From NCBI GenBank assembly GCA_902619045.1, contig CACNCX010000003.1, forward strand, positions 1 through 45,022: a stretch of DNA of 45,022 bases, written 5' to 3'. This DNA comes from an uncultured Alphaproteobacteria bacterium. GTDB lineage: Bacteria; Pseudomonadota; Alphaproteobacteria; HIMB59; GCA-002718135. Shown here piece by piece: positions 1 through 10,482 of this stretch. The notes under the pieces were generated by a model. It was not told the DNA's origin, ran no database searches, and worked only from the letters and a program-made list of their open reading frames with translations. The translations under genes were made by a program, and so were the position numbers. Within the stretch, counting starts at the first letter, position 1. Every line of letters starts with the position of its first letter.

Positions 1-671
1 ATTTCACTGATTTTATTAATTAAGTAAGCTAGATCTTTTGATTTTCCATCTGAACCCATACCATGATAGGCATTAACATTTTGACCTAGCAAAATTACTT
101 CTTTAATCCCATTGGATATATATTTTTTCGTTTCTTCTAGTATATCATCAACTGGTCTAGAAAATTCAGGTCCTCTTGTGTAGGGAACTACACAAAAAGA
201 ACAAAACTTATCACAACCTTCTTGAATTGATATAAATTCAGATGATAAATTAGAAGAATTGAAAATTAAGTTTTTAAATTTTTCATTTTGCAAAAACTCA
301 CTATTTTCTATTTCATCTACTTTATCAATCATATCAGGTAATTTGTGGTAAGATTGAGGTCCTACAACATAATCAACTGATGGAGATCTTTTTTTTATTT
401 CAAGACCTTCAGCTTGAGCTACACAACCGGCAACTACTAATTTCATATTTTGTTTTTTATCTTTAATTTTTTTTACTCTGCCAATATCAGAATAAACTTT
501 TTCAACTGCCTTTTCCCTAATATGACAAGTGTTCAAAACTGTTAAATCTGCTTTAGAAATATCTTTTGTTATTTTATATCCTTTATTCGAAAATAAATCT
601 TTAATACGGTTACTGTCATATACATTCATCTGACAGCCATATGATTTAATATATATGTATTTATCACTCAT
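1..671 (-). CDS. miaB: MiaB-like tRNA methylthiotransferase, N-terminal part (truncated by window edge)
   Basis: Minus-strand translation from the ATG at 671 gives MSDKYIYIKSYGCQMNVYDSNRIKDL, the typical MiaB N-terminus; not listed in the ORF track because it runs off the window. Confidence 0.9.
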   Translation of the reverse strand, partial: MSDKYIYIKSYGCQMNVYDSNRIKDLFSNKGYKITKDISKADLTVLNTCHIREKAVEKVYSDIGRVKKIKDKKQNMKLVVAGCVAQAEGLEIKKRSPSVDYVVGPQSYHKLPDMIDKVDEIENSEFLQNEKFKNLIFNSSNLSSEFISIQEGCDKFCSFCVVPYTRGPEFSRPVDDILEETKKYISNGIKEVILLGQNVNAYHGMGSDGKSKDLAYLINKISE

Positions 672-1143
672 GATTAATTTTTTTTATGAAGCATTTAGCA
701 TGAATATTTTTGTTATTATATCTATAATAGTTATGTCTAAAATTTAAAAAAACAAAGTTGTTTTTTTGATAAAAATTTATTGCTTCTACATTATCTTCAG
801 CAACTTCAATGAAAATCTTTGAAAAATTAACATTATTTGTTTCAATATAATTTAACAATTTAGTTGCAATTTTTTTTCTTCTTAGGTTCTTTGATACAAA
901 TAAAATATGCAGTTCCAAATCAAATGCACTATCGTTTTTAATAATATCACCAATTAACACCCCTACCAAGTTATCAGCCTCATAGTAACCAATGGAGTAA
1001 TTATTATTTTTACTAAATTGGTTTTCAATATTTTTTAAATTCCAGCCTATCTTTTTGAAATAATTAAATTCATTACTATTATCATCTATAAACTTAATCA
1101 TTGATGATAATTGTTCTTTTTTTATCAAGCTAATTCTATTCAA
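664..1143 (-). CDS. GNAT N-acetyltransferase, RimI-like
   Basis: GNAT-like pattern (LRRKKIATKLLNYIE, EVAEDNVEAINFYQKNNF); located between miaB and tsaB, a common location for rimI. Confidence 0.8.
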   Translation of the reverse strand: MNRISLIKKEQLSSMIKFIDDNSNEFNYFKKIGWNLKNIENQFSKNNNYSIGYYEADNLVGVLIGDIIKNDSAFDLELHILFVSKNLRRKKIATKLLNYIETNNVNFSKIFIEVAEDNVEAINFYQKNNFVFLNFRHNYYRYNNKNIHAKCFIKKINHE

Positions 1144-1751
1144 TTTAGTAATTGATTATTGGATATATAAATTGGCTTAATAATAATATTTTTTTTAAAA
1201 GTTAAATTGTTATAATTATTGTAAAAATCCTCAAAAAAAGAAAACTTCATTTGTTCTATTTCATTATTTTCATTAATTTTACTATTATTAAAAAGAATTA
1301 AATCGATATGTTGCGGAATTGAATATTTATTATTTTCAATTTTATCGTACTTTATTTCGTTATCTTTAGTTTTATAACATAAAAATTTCTGCTTGTTAGA
1401 TGAGTTTACAAAAACTGCCAAATTTCTTCTAGAATATTTTATTGAATTAAATTTTAAGATATCCTCAATAGATAATGGGTAATAGGGAATGTCACGAGCA
1501 ATCATTAGACCAGACATAAATGCTGAACCAACTCTTAAACTTGTATAAGATCCAGGACCAATTGTCGTAGAAATTTTTGTAAGATTTTTTGTTAAATTTA
1601 ATCGTTTATCTATTTCTAAATAGGATTGTATTATATTATCACTTAACTTATCTGTTTCTGATTGAGTAATTTTCTGCTGTAATATTATTTTGTTGTCATC
1701 AAATACACAAAATTCTGGTATTGGTGATATAATATCTAAAAACAATAACAT
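1140..1751 (-). CDS. tsaB: tRNA threonylcarbamoyladenosine biosynthesis protein TsaB
   Basis: GPGSYTSLRVGSAFMSGLMIARDIPYYPLSIEDIL is the characteristic TsaB segment; overlaps rimI-like gene. Confidence 0.85.
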   Translation of the reverse strand: MLLFLDIISPIPEFCVFDDNKIILQQKITQSETDKLSDNIIQSYLEIDKRLNLTKNLTKISTTIGPGSYTSLRVGSAFMSGLMIARDIPYYPLSIEDILKFNSIKYSRRNLAVFVNSSNKQKFLCYKTKDNEIKYDKIENNKYSIPQHIDLILFNNSKINENNEIEQMKFSFFEDFYNNYNNLTFKKNIIIKPIYISNNQLLN

Positions 1752-2780
1752 ATGAAATTACATAACTACATTCTATTGCTATTTTTAAAAAGTATTTCTT
1801 TAACTTTTTTATTAGTAAGTGGAGCTTTTGCAAACGAAGTAAAAAACTCCGCAACTGTATTTATGTATCATAAATTTGGAGTTTCTAAATATCCCTCAAC
1901 AAGTGTAACTATTGATCAACTTAATAGTCATATTGAAGAATTAACAAAAGAAAAATATACGATTAAATCACTAGATTTTATTATTGATACGATTATTAAC
2001 GATGGTGATCTCCCAGCAAATACTATTGGTATAAGTGTAGATGATGCTGATAAATCTTTTTTAGAAGTTGGATGGCCTTTATTTAAAAAAAATAATATTC
2101 CTGTAACATTATTTGTAACAACGGGGACAATTTCAAATAATAAAAAATATATTAACTGGGATCAAATAAGAAAACTGAAAGAAGAAGGTGTAGTGATTGG
2201 TGCACACTCTCATACACATGCTCACATGCCAGATATAAGTATTGAAGAAGTAAGAGATGAAATAGAAACATCGAATAGAATCTTCTTAAAGGAGCTTGGG
2301 GAGATACCAACTTTATTTGCATTTCCTTATGGTGAGACAACAGATGAAATAATTGAATTAGTAAAAGAATTTAAATTTAAGGTTGCTTTTGGGCAGCATT
2401 CCGGAATAATTAATGAAACTTCTAACATGTATTATTTACCAAGATTTTCATTAAATGAAAGGTATGGTGAAATAGATAGAGTAAAATTTGCTGCTTCTTC
2501 TAAAGGATTAGGGGTTTATGACTTTATACCTCAAGATCCAACTATTAAACAAAACCCACCATTCATAGGTTTCTCACTTCTTGATGAAAAGAAAGCTCAA
2601 TCACTAGATTGTTTTATCTTTGATAGCAAAGGTCAGGTAGATAGAGAAATTTATAAATTTAACGAAAGAATTGAAATAAGACTTTCACGAGAATTGTCAC
2701 CTGGAAGATCTAGAATGAATTGTACTGTTAAAGATAGTGAAGGAAATTGGAGATGGTTTGGTCACCAATTTTATTTTTAA
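1752..2780 (+). CDS. polysaccharide deacetylase family protein (NodB-like), signal peptide
   Basis: ISVDDADKSF, HSHTHAHM and FAFPYGE motifs of carbohydrate esterase family 4; hydrophobic N-terminus. Confidence 0.8.
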   Translation: MKLHNYILLLFLKSISLTFLLVSGAFANEVKNSATVFMYHKFGVSKYPSTSVTIDQLNSHIEELTKEKYTIKSLDFIIDTIINDGDLPANTIGISVDDADKSFLEVGWPLFKKNNIPVTLFVTTGTISNNKKYINWDQIRKLKEEGVVIGAHSHTHAHMPDISIEEVRDEIETSNRIFLKELGEIPTLFAFPYGETTDEIIELVKEFKFKVAFGQHSGIINETSNMYYLPRFSLNERYGEIDRVKFAASSKGLGVYDFIPQDPTIKQNPPFIGFSLLDEKKAQSLDCFIFDSKGQVDREIYKFNERIEIRLSRELSPGRSRMNCTVKDSEGNWRWFGHQFYF

Positions 2781-3764
2781 TTAGTAAGAAATAGTTTTTT
2801 GATCAAAGATACCAAAGTTATTAGTTTTAATAACTTGTCTTATTGTATTAATATAATTTTCATCTTCTGCGTAAGTGCTTAATTTATTAACAAGTAAGTT
2901 AACATTGGAAAAATTATTTCGTTTTCTCATTATATTTCGGATATCACGAAAATCTTCATATGCGTAATGAGAGTTAATATTATTAAAATATGATTCTACA
3001 CTGTTGCTGTATGAACTGAATGCTTTAATTAAATGAGTATCACCATTTTCTCTTTCAAGTGGAATAACACCTTCCGCATCATCATATGTATATTCGCCAA
3101 AAAGTGCATTGTATTCTTTTGCAAATCTAGACTTACCCCATCCACTTTCTATTGCTGCTTGGGCTAATACTATTGAATTAGGTATTACATCGACGTTTGA
3201 AAGTATTTCGTCAACTAAATCTAATTTGTGCTTATTTTGATACTTAATATTGTACTTTTGAGCAATATCATTAAGTTTTCTTATTTCATTATTATTAAGA
3301 GTTCTAAAGGTTTCTAACTTACCTTTGAGCTCATTAACAAAACTTCTAATCATTAAAATATTTTGATTTTCATTAATAATTATTGGTAAAACAGTTTTTA
3401 CGAATTCTTTTTTATTTGAATCAAGGTAATCAAAGTCTTTATCAGATAATGTTAACTGCAAACTGGGATTGTTTTGCTCTTCAATCTTTGAAGTGATAAT
3501 AGGATTGATTGGCTTTATTCTTACTTTAACAATTAATTTTTCATTCACTATTTCTGCAATAGGAGGACCTTTAAGAGTAATTTCTTTTTCAGATAGTGTA
3601 ATTTCTTTTTGAGAATATAATTTGTTTATTTGATTTGCAGTTTGAATGTTATTCTTAGTATCGACTGCATTAATTTCTACATAACCAACAAAACCATTAC
3701 CTATAAAAATTAATCCAATAAGTAATAAGGGAAAGCAAAAAAAATTTAACAGTCTATCCATCAA
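2781..3764 (-). CDS. Bax-like protein with glucosaminidase domain
   Basis: PNSIVLAQAAIESGWGKSRFAKEYNALFGEYTYDDAEGVIP motif; N-terminal membrane segment. Confidence 0.8.
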   Translation of the reverse strand: MMDRLLNFFCFPLLLIGLIFIGNGFVGYVEINAVDTKNNIQTANQINKLYSQKEITLSEKEITLKGPPIAEIVNEKLIVKVRIKPINPIITSKIEEQNNPSLQLTLSDKDFDYLDSNKKEFVKTVLPIIINENQNILMIRSFVNELKGKLETFRTLNNNEIRKLNDIAQKYNIKYQNKHKLDLVDEILSNVDVIPNSIVLAQAAIESGWGKSRFAKEYNALFGEYTYDDAEGVIPLERENGDTHLIKAFSSYSNSVESYFNNINSHYAYEDFRDIRNIMRKRNNFSNVNLLVNKLSTYAEDENYINTIRQVIKTNNFGIFDQKTISY

Positions 3765-4323
3765 TAGGCCTTACTTCTTGGACTTCTGGAACATAGTGCT
3801 TTAACATATTTTCAATACCCATTTTTAAAGTAGCAGTTGAACTTGGACATCCGGAACATGCGCCTTGCATGTGGAGATATACGACACCATCCTTAAAACT
3901 ATCGTAAATAATATCACCACCATCCATTGCAACTGCAGGTCTTACTCGTGTATCCAATAATTCTTTAATTTGTTTTACAATATCGGTATCGTTTTCATCA
4001 ATCTCTAATGATTTATCCTCACCTTTTTTACTAATATTAATTGTTGCATCTCCAGAATTATAATGATCCATTATTGAGCCTAAGATCAATGGTTTCATAA
4101 CTTGCCAATCTAAAGATTGATTTTTAGTAATAGTAATAAAATCACTTCCAAAAAAAACTCCTTCAACTCCCTCGACTTCAAATAGGCGTTTTGCAAATGG
4201 TGAGTCAGCTGCTTCACCTATATTTTGAAAAAAAGCCGTTCCATCATCCATTACAACCTTTCCAGGTAGAAACTTTAATGTTTGTGGATTGGGTGTTTGT
4301 TCAGTTTGTATAAACATATGCAC
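3754..4323 (-). CDS. NifU/NfuA-family Fe-S scaffold protein
   Basis: N-terminal FIQTEQTPNPQTLKFLPG (Nfu N domain) and C-terminal CSGCPSSTATLKMGIENMLKHYVPEV (CxxC). Confidence 0.92.
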   Translation of the reverse strand: MHMFIQTEQTPNPQTLKFLPGKVVMDDGTAFFQNIGEAADSPFAKRLFEVEGVEGVFFGSDFITITKNQSLDWQVMKPLILGSIMDHYNSGDATINISKKGEDKSLEIDENDTDIVKQIKELLDTRVRPAVAMDGGDIIYDSFKDGVVYLHMQGACSGCPSSTATLKMGIENMLKHYVPEVQEVRPIDG

Positions 4324-4390
4324 TATATATAGTTATTAATATGTCTTTAGTATGAATATTCTAAAAAAAAATTTAAAATTTGGGGAATTA

Positions 4391-5398
4391 TTAGGATAAA
4401 AAACCAATAATTTCTTTAGTTTTTTGCAAAACAGGTTCTGCTACTGATATAGCGTTCTCTTTTCCCTGATTTAAAATAGAATCGATATAAGAAACATCAC
4501 TCATAAGTTTATTCATCTCACTCGTAATTGGCTCTAATTTAGATACGGATAAATCCGCAAGATCTTTTTTAAAGGAGGAAAATTCCTTACCAGCATAATC
4601 TTTAATAACACTCTCAATAGATGTGTCTTGCAAAGAAGCAAATATCGAAATTAGGTTTTCAGCTTCTGGTCTCTTTTCTAAACCAGTTTTATCTTGTGGT
4701 AATGGTTCAGGATCTGTTTTGGCCTTTTTAATCTTTTGCGTAATATTTTCTGCTGTATCAGTTAACATGATTCTTGAATAATCAGATGGATCTGATTTAC
4801 TCATTTTTTTTGACCCATCACGAAGACTCATAACTCTTGTAGCCTCTCCTAAAATTAATGGTTCAGGAATAGGAAAAAAATCTGTCTTAAAATCATTATT
4901 AAATTTTTGTGCGATATCTCTAGTGAGCTCCAAATGTTGTTTTTGATCATCGCCTACAGGAACGTGCGTTGCTAAATAAATTAATATATCTGCTGCCATT
5001 AGTGTTGGATAAGAAAATAAACCAACAGAAACGTTCTCACTATTCTTTCCAGCTTTATCTTTAAATTGCGTCATACGATTTAACCACCCCATCCTCGCAA
5101 CACAATTGAATAACCATCCAAGCTGTGCATGTTGAGGAACTTGTGATTGAACAAAAATATTATTTTGATTAGGATCAATACCAGAAGCAATAAAGGCAGC
5201 TGTTACTTCTCGTGTTTTATTTGCTAAAACTTTAGGATCTTGCCAAACGGTAATAGCATGTAAATCGACAACACAAAAAAAACATTCGTATTCTTTTTGA
5301 AGACTAACAAAATTTTTTATAGCACCAAGATAATTTCCTAAATGAAGATCACCAGATGGTTGGACACCGGAAAGTATTCTTTTTGTTGGTTTTTCCAT
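4391..5398 (-). CDS. trpS: tryptophanyl-tRNA synthetase
   Basis: [18 protein letters not shown] (HIGH-type) and KMSKSDPSD (KMSKS) motifs. Confidence 0.97.
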   Translation of the reverse strand: MEKPTKRILSGVQPSGDLHLGNYLGAIKNFVSLQKEYECFFCVVDLHAITVWQDPKVLANKTREVTAAFIASGIDPNQNNIFVQSQVPQHAQLGWLFNCVARMGWLNRMTQFKDKAGKNSENVSVGLFSYPTLMAADILIYLATHVPVGDDQKQHLELTRDIAQKFNNDFKTDFFPIPEPLILGEATRVMSLRDGSKKMSKSDPSDYSRIMLTDTAENITQKIKKAKTDPEPLPQDKTGLEKRPEAENLISIFASLQDTSIESVIKDYAGKEFSSFKKDLADLSVSKLEPITSEMNKLMSDVSYIDSILNQGKENAISVAEPVLQKTKEIIGFLS

Positions 5399-5399
5399 A

Positions 5400-6947
5400 T
5401 TATTTTTTTAAATATTCTCTTAACTGATTTACCGATAGGACTTTTAACACAATTACTAATCCAAAATAAATAATTATAGATAAAAAGATCATCAGAAATA
5501 AAAGTGTTGAATTTAATAACACTGAATTACCACTTATATTTGCAAAGAATAGTCCATTTAATAGGTAGATTCCTGCAAATAATAGAAATGAACTTAGTAA
5601 AATTTTAATAGAATTCTTTACTAAAAGATCGTCAAATTTCATATGATTCCTAATAGCTAAAAAGAGGTACAGTAATAATGCATTTATCCATGCACTAATT
5701 GCTGTTGCAACAGCAATTCCCATTTCTCTCATTGATCCAATTAAAAGTAGCGATAACACAACATTACTAATCACACTGACAATAGATATATAGAGTGGTG
5801 TTTTAGTATCTTCTCTTGCAAAGTAACAGGAAACTAAAACTTTAATTATAATGTAAGCAGGTAGACCTATAGCAAAGTAACTTAATACTTTAGCAGTATA
5901 AAAAGTATCTTCTTTTACAAATGCACCTCGTTCAAATAAAATATGAATAATGGGTTCAGCTAAAATAAATAGTCCTAGGGCTGATGGTAAAGAAATTAAT
6001 AATGAAAATTCAATAGATCTATTTTGAATATTATTTGTTGTTTCTTGATCTGATTGTTTAATAGCCTTTGATAAACTTGGTAAAAGAACTATGCCAAGTG
6101 CTATTCCAAAGATGGCAAGTGGTAATTGGTTAAGACGATCCGCATAATAAATATGACTGATAGCACCCACTGGTAAAAAGGAGGCGATAATAGTGCCAAT
6201 AACAATGTTTAACTGAATAACACCTGAACCAACAACACCTGGTAAAAATAATTTGAAAAACTTTTTTAATTTTTCATTTAAAACTGGAAGGATAATACGT
6301 GGTCGATAAAAGTTTAAAACCGACCTGTATAAATATAGAAATTGTAACACTCCTCCTATTAATACACCATACGATAATGCGTGACCTGCAGTAGTTACAA
6401 ATGGTGTTAAAAAGAATAATGACAGAATAAAACTTATATTCAAAATGGCAGGAGCAAATGCACCAGCAGCGAAACGTTCATGAACATTATTAATTGAAGC
6501 AAAGTGAGCAGCTAAGGAAATAAAAATAATATAAGGGAAAATTATTTTTCCAAAATGCACAGCAAGTTCATAGGCTTCTTTATTATCGGTAAAACCTGGT
6601 GCTAAAACTTGAATGATATTATGCATTCCAAAGAAAAAAAGGATCGTTAAAACGACCGTAGCAAATAGTAACATGGAGGTTGTGTTTTCAACAAAATCAG
6701 AAGCTTCACGTTCATCTTTTGGATTGAGAACAACACCAGAGAAAACCGGGATTAATGCAGCACTGTATGCTCCTTCTGCTAGGACACGACGAAAGAAATT
6801 AGGAATACGAAATGCTACGAAGAATGCGTCAGCAATTACTGTCGATCCAAGATATCTTGCTATTAATATGTCACGAATAAAACCTAATACTCGACTTAAA
6901 AATGTATAGAAGCTGACAGTAAAGAATGATCTAAAAAGACTCTTCAT
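5400..6947 (-). CDS. murJ: lipid II flippase MurJ
   Basis: [18 protein letters not shown]-terminus and polytopic MVF-family sequence. Confidence 0.95.
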   Translation of the reverse strand: MKSLFRSFFTVSFYTFLSRVLGFIRDILIARYLGSTVIADAFFVAFRIPNFFRRVLAEGAYSAALIPVFSGVVLNPKDEREASDFVENTTSMLLFATVVLTILFFFGMHNIIQVLAPGFTDNKEAYELAVHFGKIIFPYIIFISLAAHFASINNVHERFAAGAFAPAILNISFILSLFFLTPFVTTAGHALSYGVLIGGVLQFLYLYRSVLNFYRPRIILPVLNEKLKKFFKLFLPGVVGSGVIQLNIVIGTIIASFLPVGAISHIYYADRLNQLPLAIFGIALGIVLLPSLSKAIKQSDQETTNNIQNRSIEFSLLISLPSALGLFILAEPIIHILFERGAFVKEDTFYTAKVLSYFAIGLPAYIIIKVLVSCYFAREDTKTPLYISIVSVISNVVLSLLLIGSMREMGIAVATAISAWINALLLYLFLAIRNHMKFDDLLVKNSIKILLSSFLLFAGIYLLNGLFFANISGNSVLLNSTLLFLMIFLSIIIYFGLVIVLKVLSVNQLREYLKK

Positions 6948-7001
6948 ATGGTGGTTTTATAGTTTGGTAAGTGATTTGTATAAGTGAAATTTATGGCTTA
7001 A

Positions 7002-7685
7002 TTACGAGCCAAAACAATATCCTGCTGATCTCACGGTTCTTATAAAATCTTCTTTTACGTCATTATTTATGGCCTTTCGTAGTCTTCTTATATGAACATC
7101 AACTGTTCGAGGTTCTACATGGGCCTCATTTTTCCAAACATGATTAAGTAATTGTTCACGGCTAAAGACACGACCAATATTTTCCATAAAGAAAGCTAAT
7201 AAATTAAATTCTGTTGGACCAAGATGAAGAGTTTCTCCATCTCGTGATGCCGAGTGAGATACAAGATCAATTACTATTCCTTTATAAGTTAAAACTTCAT
7301 CTACAAACATTGGTCTAATTCGTCGAAGAACAGCTTTTACTCTTGCCACTAATTCGTTAACCGAAAAAGGTTTTGTTATGTAATCATCTGCTCCAGTTTC
7401 TAAGCCGCGAAGTTTATCTTCTTCTTCACCTTTTGCTGTTAACATTATGATAGGAATATTCTTATGTTCCTTATTTTTTCTAATTCTTCTACAAAGTTCA
7501 ATTCCTGATAGTTTAGGTAACATCCAATCAAGAATAATTATGTCAGGTGGTTTATATAATATTTTTTCTAAAGCAGTTTCACCGTCCGTTGCAGTATCTA
7601 TTTTATATCCTTCTTTGTTAAAATTAAATTTAAGAAGATCAAGTAATGCTTCTTCATCTTCGACGATAAGCATTTTTAGTTTCAT
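7002..7685 (-). CDS. phoB: phosphate regulon response regulator PhoB
   Basis: Receiver domain (IVEDEEALLDLL, IILDWMLP, ITKPF) plus winged helix (RTVDVHIRRLRKAI, IRTVRSAGYCF), at end of the pst operon. Confidence 0.95.
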   Translation of the reverse strand: MKLKMLIVEDEEALLDLLKFNFNKEGYKIDTATDGETALEKILYKPPDIIILDWMLPKLSGIELCRRIRKNKEHKNIPIIMLTAKGEEEDKLRGLETGADDYITKPFSVNELVARVKAVLRRIRPMFVDEVLTYKGIVIDLVSHSASRDGETLHLGPTEFNLLAFFMENIGRVFSREQLLNHVWKNEAHVEPRTVDVHIRRLRKAINNDVKEDFIRTVRSAGYCFGS

Positions 7686-7696
7686 GAATCTTTACT

Positions 7697-7725
7697 ATTA
7701 AATTTTTGTTACAATTCTATTACAA
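7697..7725 (-). promoter_or_regulatory. Pho-box candidate upstream of phoB (three 7-mers, 11-bp period)
   Basis: Minus strand reads TTGTAAT-AGAA-TTGTAAC-AAAA-ATTTAAT immediately upstream of phoB. Confidence 0.6.
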
Positions 7726-7726
7726 T

Positions 7727-8437
7727 TTATTTTTTCTTTGGAAGAATTGCTTCCCAGGTTGGGTCTGGATTACCATCAAATAGGGGCTCACCAGAAACTG
7801 CATAATAAATATCTTCAGCTATATTTTGTACATAATCACCAATTCGCTCTAGGTCTTTAACCATATATAAAAGACTTGTACATGCTGTGATTCTTTTTGG
7901 TTCTTCCATCATGTAGGTTAATAGTTGTCTTAATATTCCAAGATATTCTTCATCAATTTGTCTATCCATTAACCAAACTTTTTTTGCGGCTTGATCTGAA
8001 AATTCTAAAAAAGCTTTTATTACTTCACTAATCATTATATTTACTTGTGCACCCATATTAATAATATCTCTCGAAGGTTTTTCTGGCAAAACTATTTCTG
8101 CTACTGCTACTCTTTTGGCAATATTTGTTGCATGATCTCCTATTCTTTCTAGATCTTTATTGATTTTAATTGCTGAAAAAATTGTTCGTAAGTCTGCAGC
8201 CATCGGTTGTCTTTTGCCAAGTATTTCAACTAAGCTTTGATCAAGAGTATTATATGCTTTATCAATTACATCATCGTTTTCTATAATTTTTTCTGCAAAT
8301 TCTGTATCTTTATCCTTTAAACATTGAAGTGAGTCTTTTAGTTGATTTTCAACTAAACTGCCCATATCAACAATATTATTTTTAATGTCTCTAATTTCTT
8401 CATCATATGATTTTACAATATGTCCTTCTTGTTTCAT
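7727..8437 (-). CDS. phoU: phosphate transport regulator PhoU
   Basis: SYDEEIRDIKNNIVDMGSLVENQL, DLERIGDHATNIAKR and DLERIGDYVQNIAE repeats. Confidence 0.95.
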   Translation of the reverse strand: MKQEGHIVKSYDEEIRDIKNNIVDMGSLVENQLKDSLQCLKDKDTEFAEKIIENDDVIDKAYNTLDQSLVEILGKRQPMAADLRTIFSAIKINKDLERIGDHATNIAKRVAVAEIVLPEKPSRDIINMGAQVNIMISEVIKAFLEFSDQAAKKVWLMDRQIDEEYLGILRQLLTYMMEEPKRITACTSLLYMVKDLERIGDYVQNIAEDIYYAVSGEPLFDGNPDPTWEAILPKKK

Positions 8438-9198
8438 TAACCAAATCTCCCTGTAATGTAATCCTGTGTTTTTGTATTATCAGGATTTGTAAAAATTTTG
8501 TTTGTCTCACCCGTTTCTATTAATTCTCCTAAATGGAAGAAACATGTTTTCTGCGAAACCCTGGCTGCCTGTTGCATAGAATGAGTTACTATAATAATTG
8601 TATAGTTTAATCTTAACTCATCAATTAATTCTTCTATAATAGCAGTTGCTATTGGATCTAAAGCAGAGCAAGGTTCATCCATTAGGATTATTTCAGGATT
8701 AACAGCAATTGCTCTTGCAATACATAATCGTTGTTGTTGACCGCCTGATAAACTTGTTCCAGGTTCATTTAATCGATCTTTTACTTCATCAAATAGACCT
8801 GCCTTTTTTAATGATGAATGTACAATTTCTTCTAATTCATTTTTTGAGTCAACTAAACCATGTATAGTTGGGCCATAAGCAACATTATCAAAAATAGATT
8901 TAGGAAAAGGATTTGGTTTTTGAAATACCATTCCAATTTTAGATCTTAGACTTACAACATCGGTTTTTTCACTAATAATTTCTTCGTTATCTACTTTTAT
9001 TGATCCCGATACTTTACATATTTCAATTAAATCATTCATTCTGTTTATACATCTTAAGAAAGTTGATTTACCACATCCTGAAGGACCGATTAATGCCGTA
9101 ACTTCTTTCTCCTTGATATCCATTGAGATTCCAAAAAGAGCTTGTTTGGATCCATAATATACATCTACACCATTTGCCAATATTTTAGAGTTACTCAT
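8437..9198 (-). CDS. pstB: phosphate ABC transporter ATP-binding protein PstB
   Basis: Walker [10 protein letters not shown], signature [14 protein letters not shown], Walker [12 protein letters not shown]; operon context. Confidence 0.97.
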   Translation of the reverse strand: MSNSKILANGVDVYYGSKQALFGISMDIKEKEVTALIGPSGCGKSTFLRCINRMNDLIEICKVSGSIKVDNEEIISEKTDVVSLRSKIGMVFQKPNPFPKSIFDNVAYGPTIHGLVDSKNELEEIVHSSLKKAGLFDEVKDRLNEPGTSLSGGQQQRLCIARAIAVNPEIILMDEPCSALDPIATAIIEELIDELRLNYTIIIVTHSMQQAARVSQKTCFFHLGELIETGETNKIFTNPDNTKTQDYITGRFG

Positions 9199-9201
9199 GT
9201 T

Positions 9202-10482
9202 TTACCACTTCCTTTCAAATCTATTTCTTAAGAACACTGCAATGGCATTCATCATAAACAAAAATATTAAAATTACCATTATTGCTGCGGCTGATTTTTC
9301 TTGAAAACCTCTTTCTGCACTTTCCACCCAAAGATATATTTGAACAGGTAGTGCTGCTGAAGGTTCTGTTAAACCAGTTGGAATATTAGGAATAAATGCA
9401 ATCATGCCAATCATTATTAGTGGTGCTGTTTCTCCTAATGCTTGTGCTAATCCAATAATAGTCCCTGTTAAAGTCCCTGGTAGTGCAAGGGGTACGACAT
9501 GATGAAATACCGCTTGTGTTTTTGTTGCTCCAACTGCAAGTGCTCCTTCTTTAATTGAAGGAGGAACAGCTTTCAATGAAGCTCGACAGGCAATGATAAT
9601 GGTTGGTAACGTCATTAAGGCTAATACGGACCCTCCAACTAACGGTGTACTCCTTGGAAGACCAAAAACATTAAGCAATACCCCCAACCCAAGTAGTCCA
9701 AAAACTATTGATGGGACTGCTGCTAGATTTGAAATATTTACTTCTATTAATTCAGTTATTCTATTTTTTGGAGCAAATTCCTCAAGATAAACAGACGCTC
9801 CTATAGCAATTGGAAAAGATAAAATAAAAACAGTAAAAAGAGTAAATAATGATCCCATAAATGAACCAGCTACACCAGCAATTTCAGGATGCCTTGAATC
9901 TGCTTTAGTAAAAAAGAAATTATTAAAAACTTGTTTAACTCTATTTTCTTCAACTAATTGATCAACATAACTTAATTGAATATCATTTAATTTTCTTCTA
10001 TCTTCTGGCACATCCCTTCTTGAATTACCTTTTAATAGTTGATCCACATCACTATGGGCGGTTACCCAAATTTGTTGCTTAGTATTAATAACTTCAGGAT
10101 TATCTAAGAAGTAGTCTTTAATTTCCTTATCTACATTTATAGAAAATAATTTTTTTACTAATTTAATATCTGATTTTGAGAGATCAGGGAAAAAATTTTC
10201 AATAGCCTGTTTTTTAACTCTAAAAAATTTTCCTTTTTCCATATCTTCATCTGAAGAGTCAGGTGTTAGTTTTAAAACCTCTTGATTATAATCAACTTCT
10301 AGGAGAACAATTGTTTTTTGAAAAGCAGTGTATCCTTTAGAAAATATTGTATACAAAAGAAAAACTAAAACTGCTAAAGATAAACACATAGCTGTAAAGC
10401 CGTAATACTTAAATCGCATATCTTCTAAGCTTCTCTTTTTTCTCAAAGAAACAATTTTTTCTTTAGCAATAGAATTATTCAT
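9202..10482 (-). CDS. pstA: phosphate ABC transporter permease PstA
   Basis: Permease signature GALAVGATKTQAVFHHVVPLALPGTLTGTIIGLAQALGETAPL; large N-terminal extracytoplasmic region. Confidence 0.95.
   Translation of the reverse strand: MNNSIAKEKIVSLRKKRSLEDMRFKYYGFTAMCLSLAVLVFLLYTIFSKGYTAFQKTIVLLEVDYNQEVLKLTPDSSDEDMEKGKFFRVKKQAIENFFPDLSKSDIKLVKKLFSINVDKEIKDYFLDNPEVINTKQQIWVTAHSDVDQLLKGNSRRDVPEDRRKLNDIQLSYVDQLVEENRVKQVFNNFFFTKADSRHPEIAGVAGSFMGSLFTLFTVFILSFPIAIGASVYLEEFAPKNRITELIEVNISNLAAVPSIVFGLLGLGVLLNVFGLPRSTPLVGGSVLALMTLPTIIIACRASLKAVPPSIKEGALAVGATKTQAVFHHVVPLALPGTLTGTIIGLAQALGETAPLIMIGMIAFIPNIPTGLTEPSAALPVQIYLWVESAERGFQEKSAAAIMVILIFLFMMNAIAVFLRNRFERKW

Noticed and set aside
6613-6909. 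98-aa plus-strand ORF in the track
   Set aside because: Antisense to murJ, with no recognisable motif; shadow ORF.
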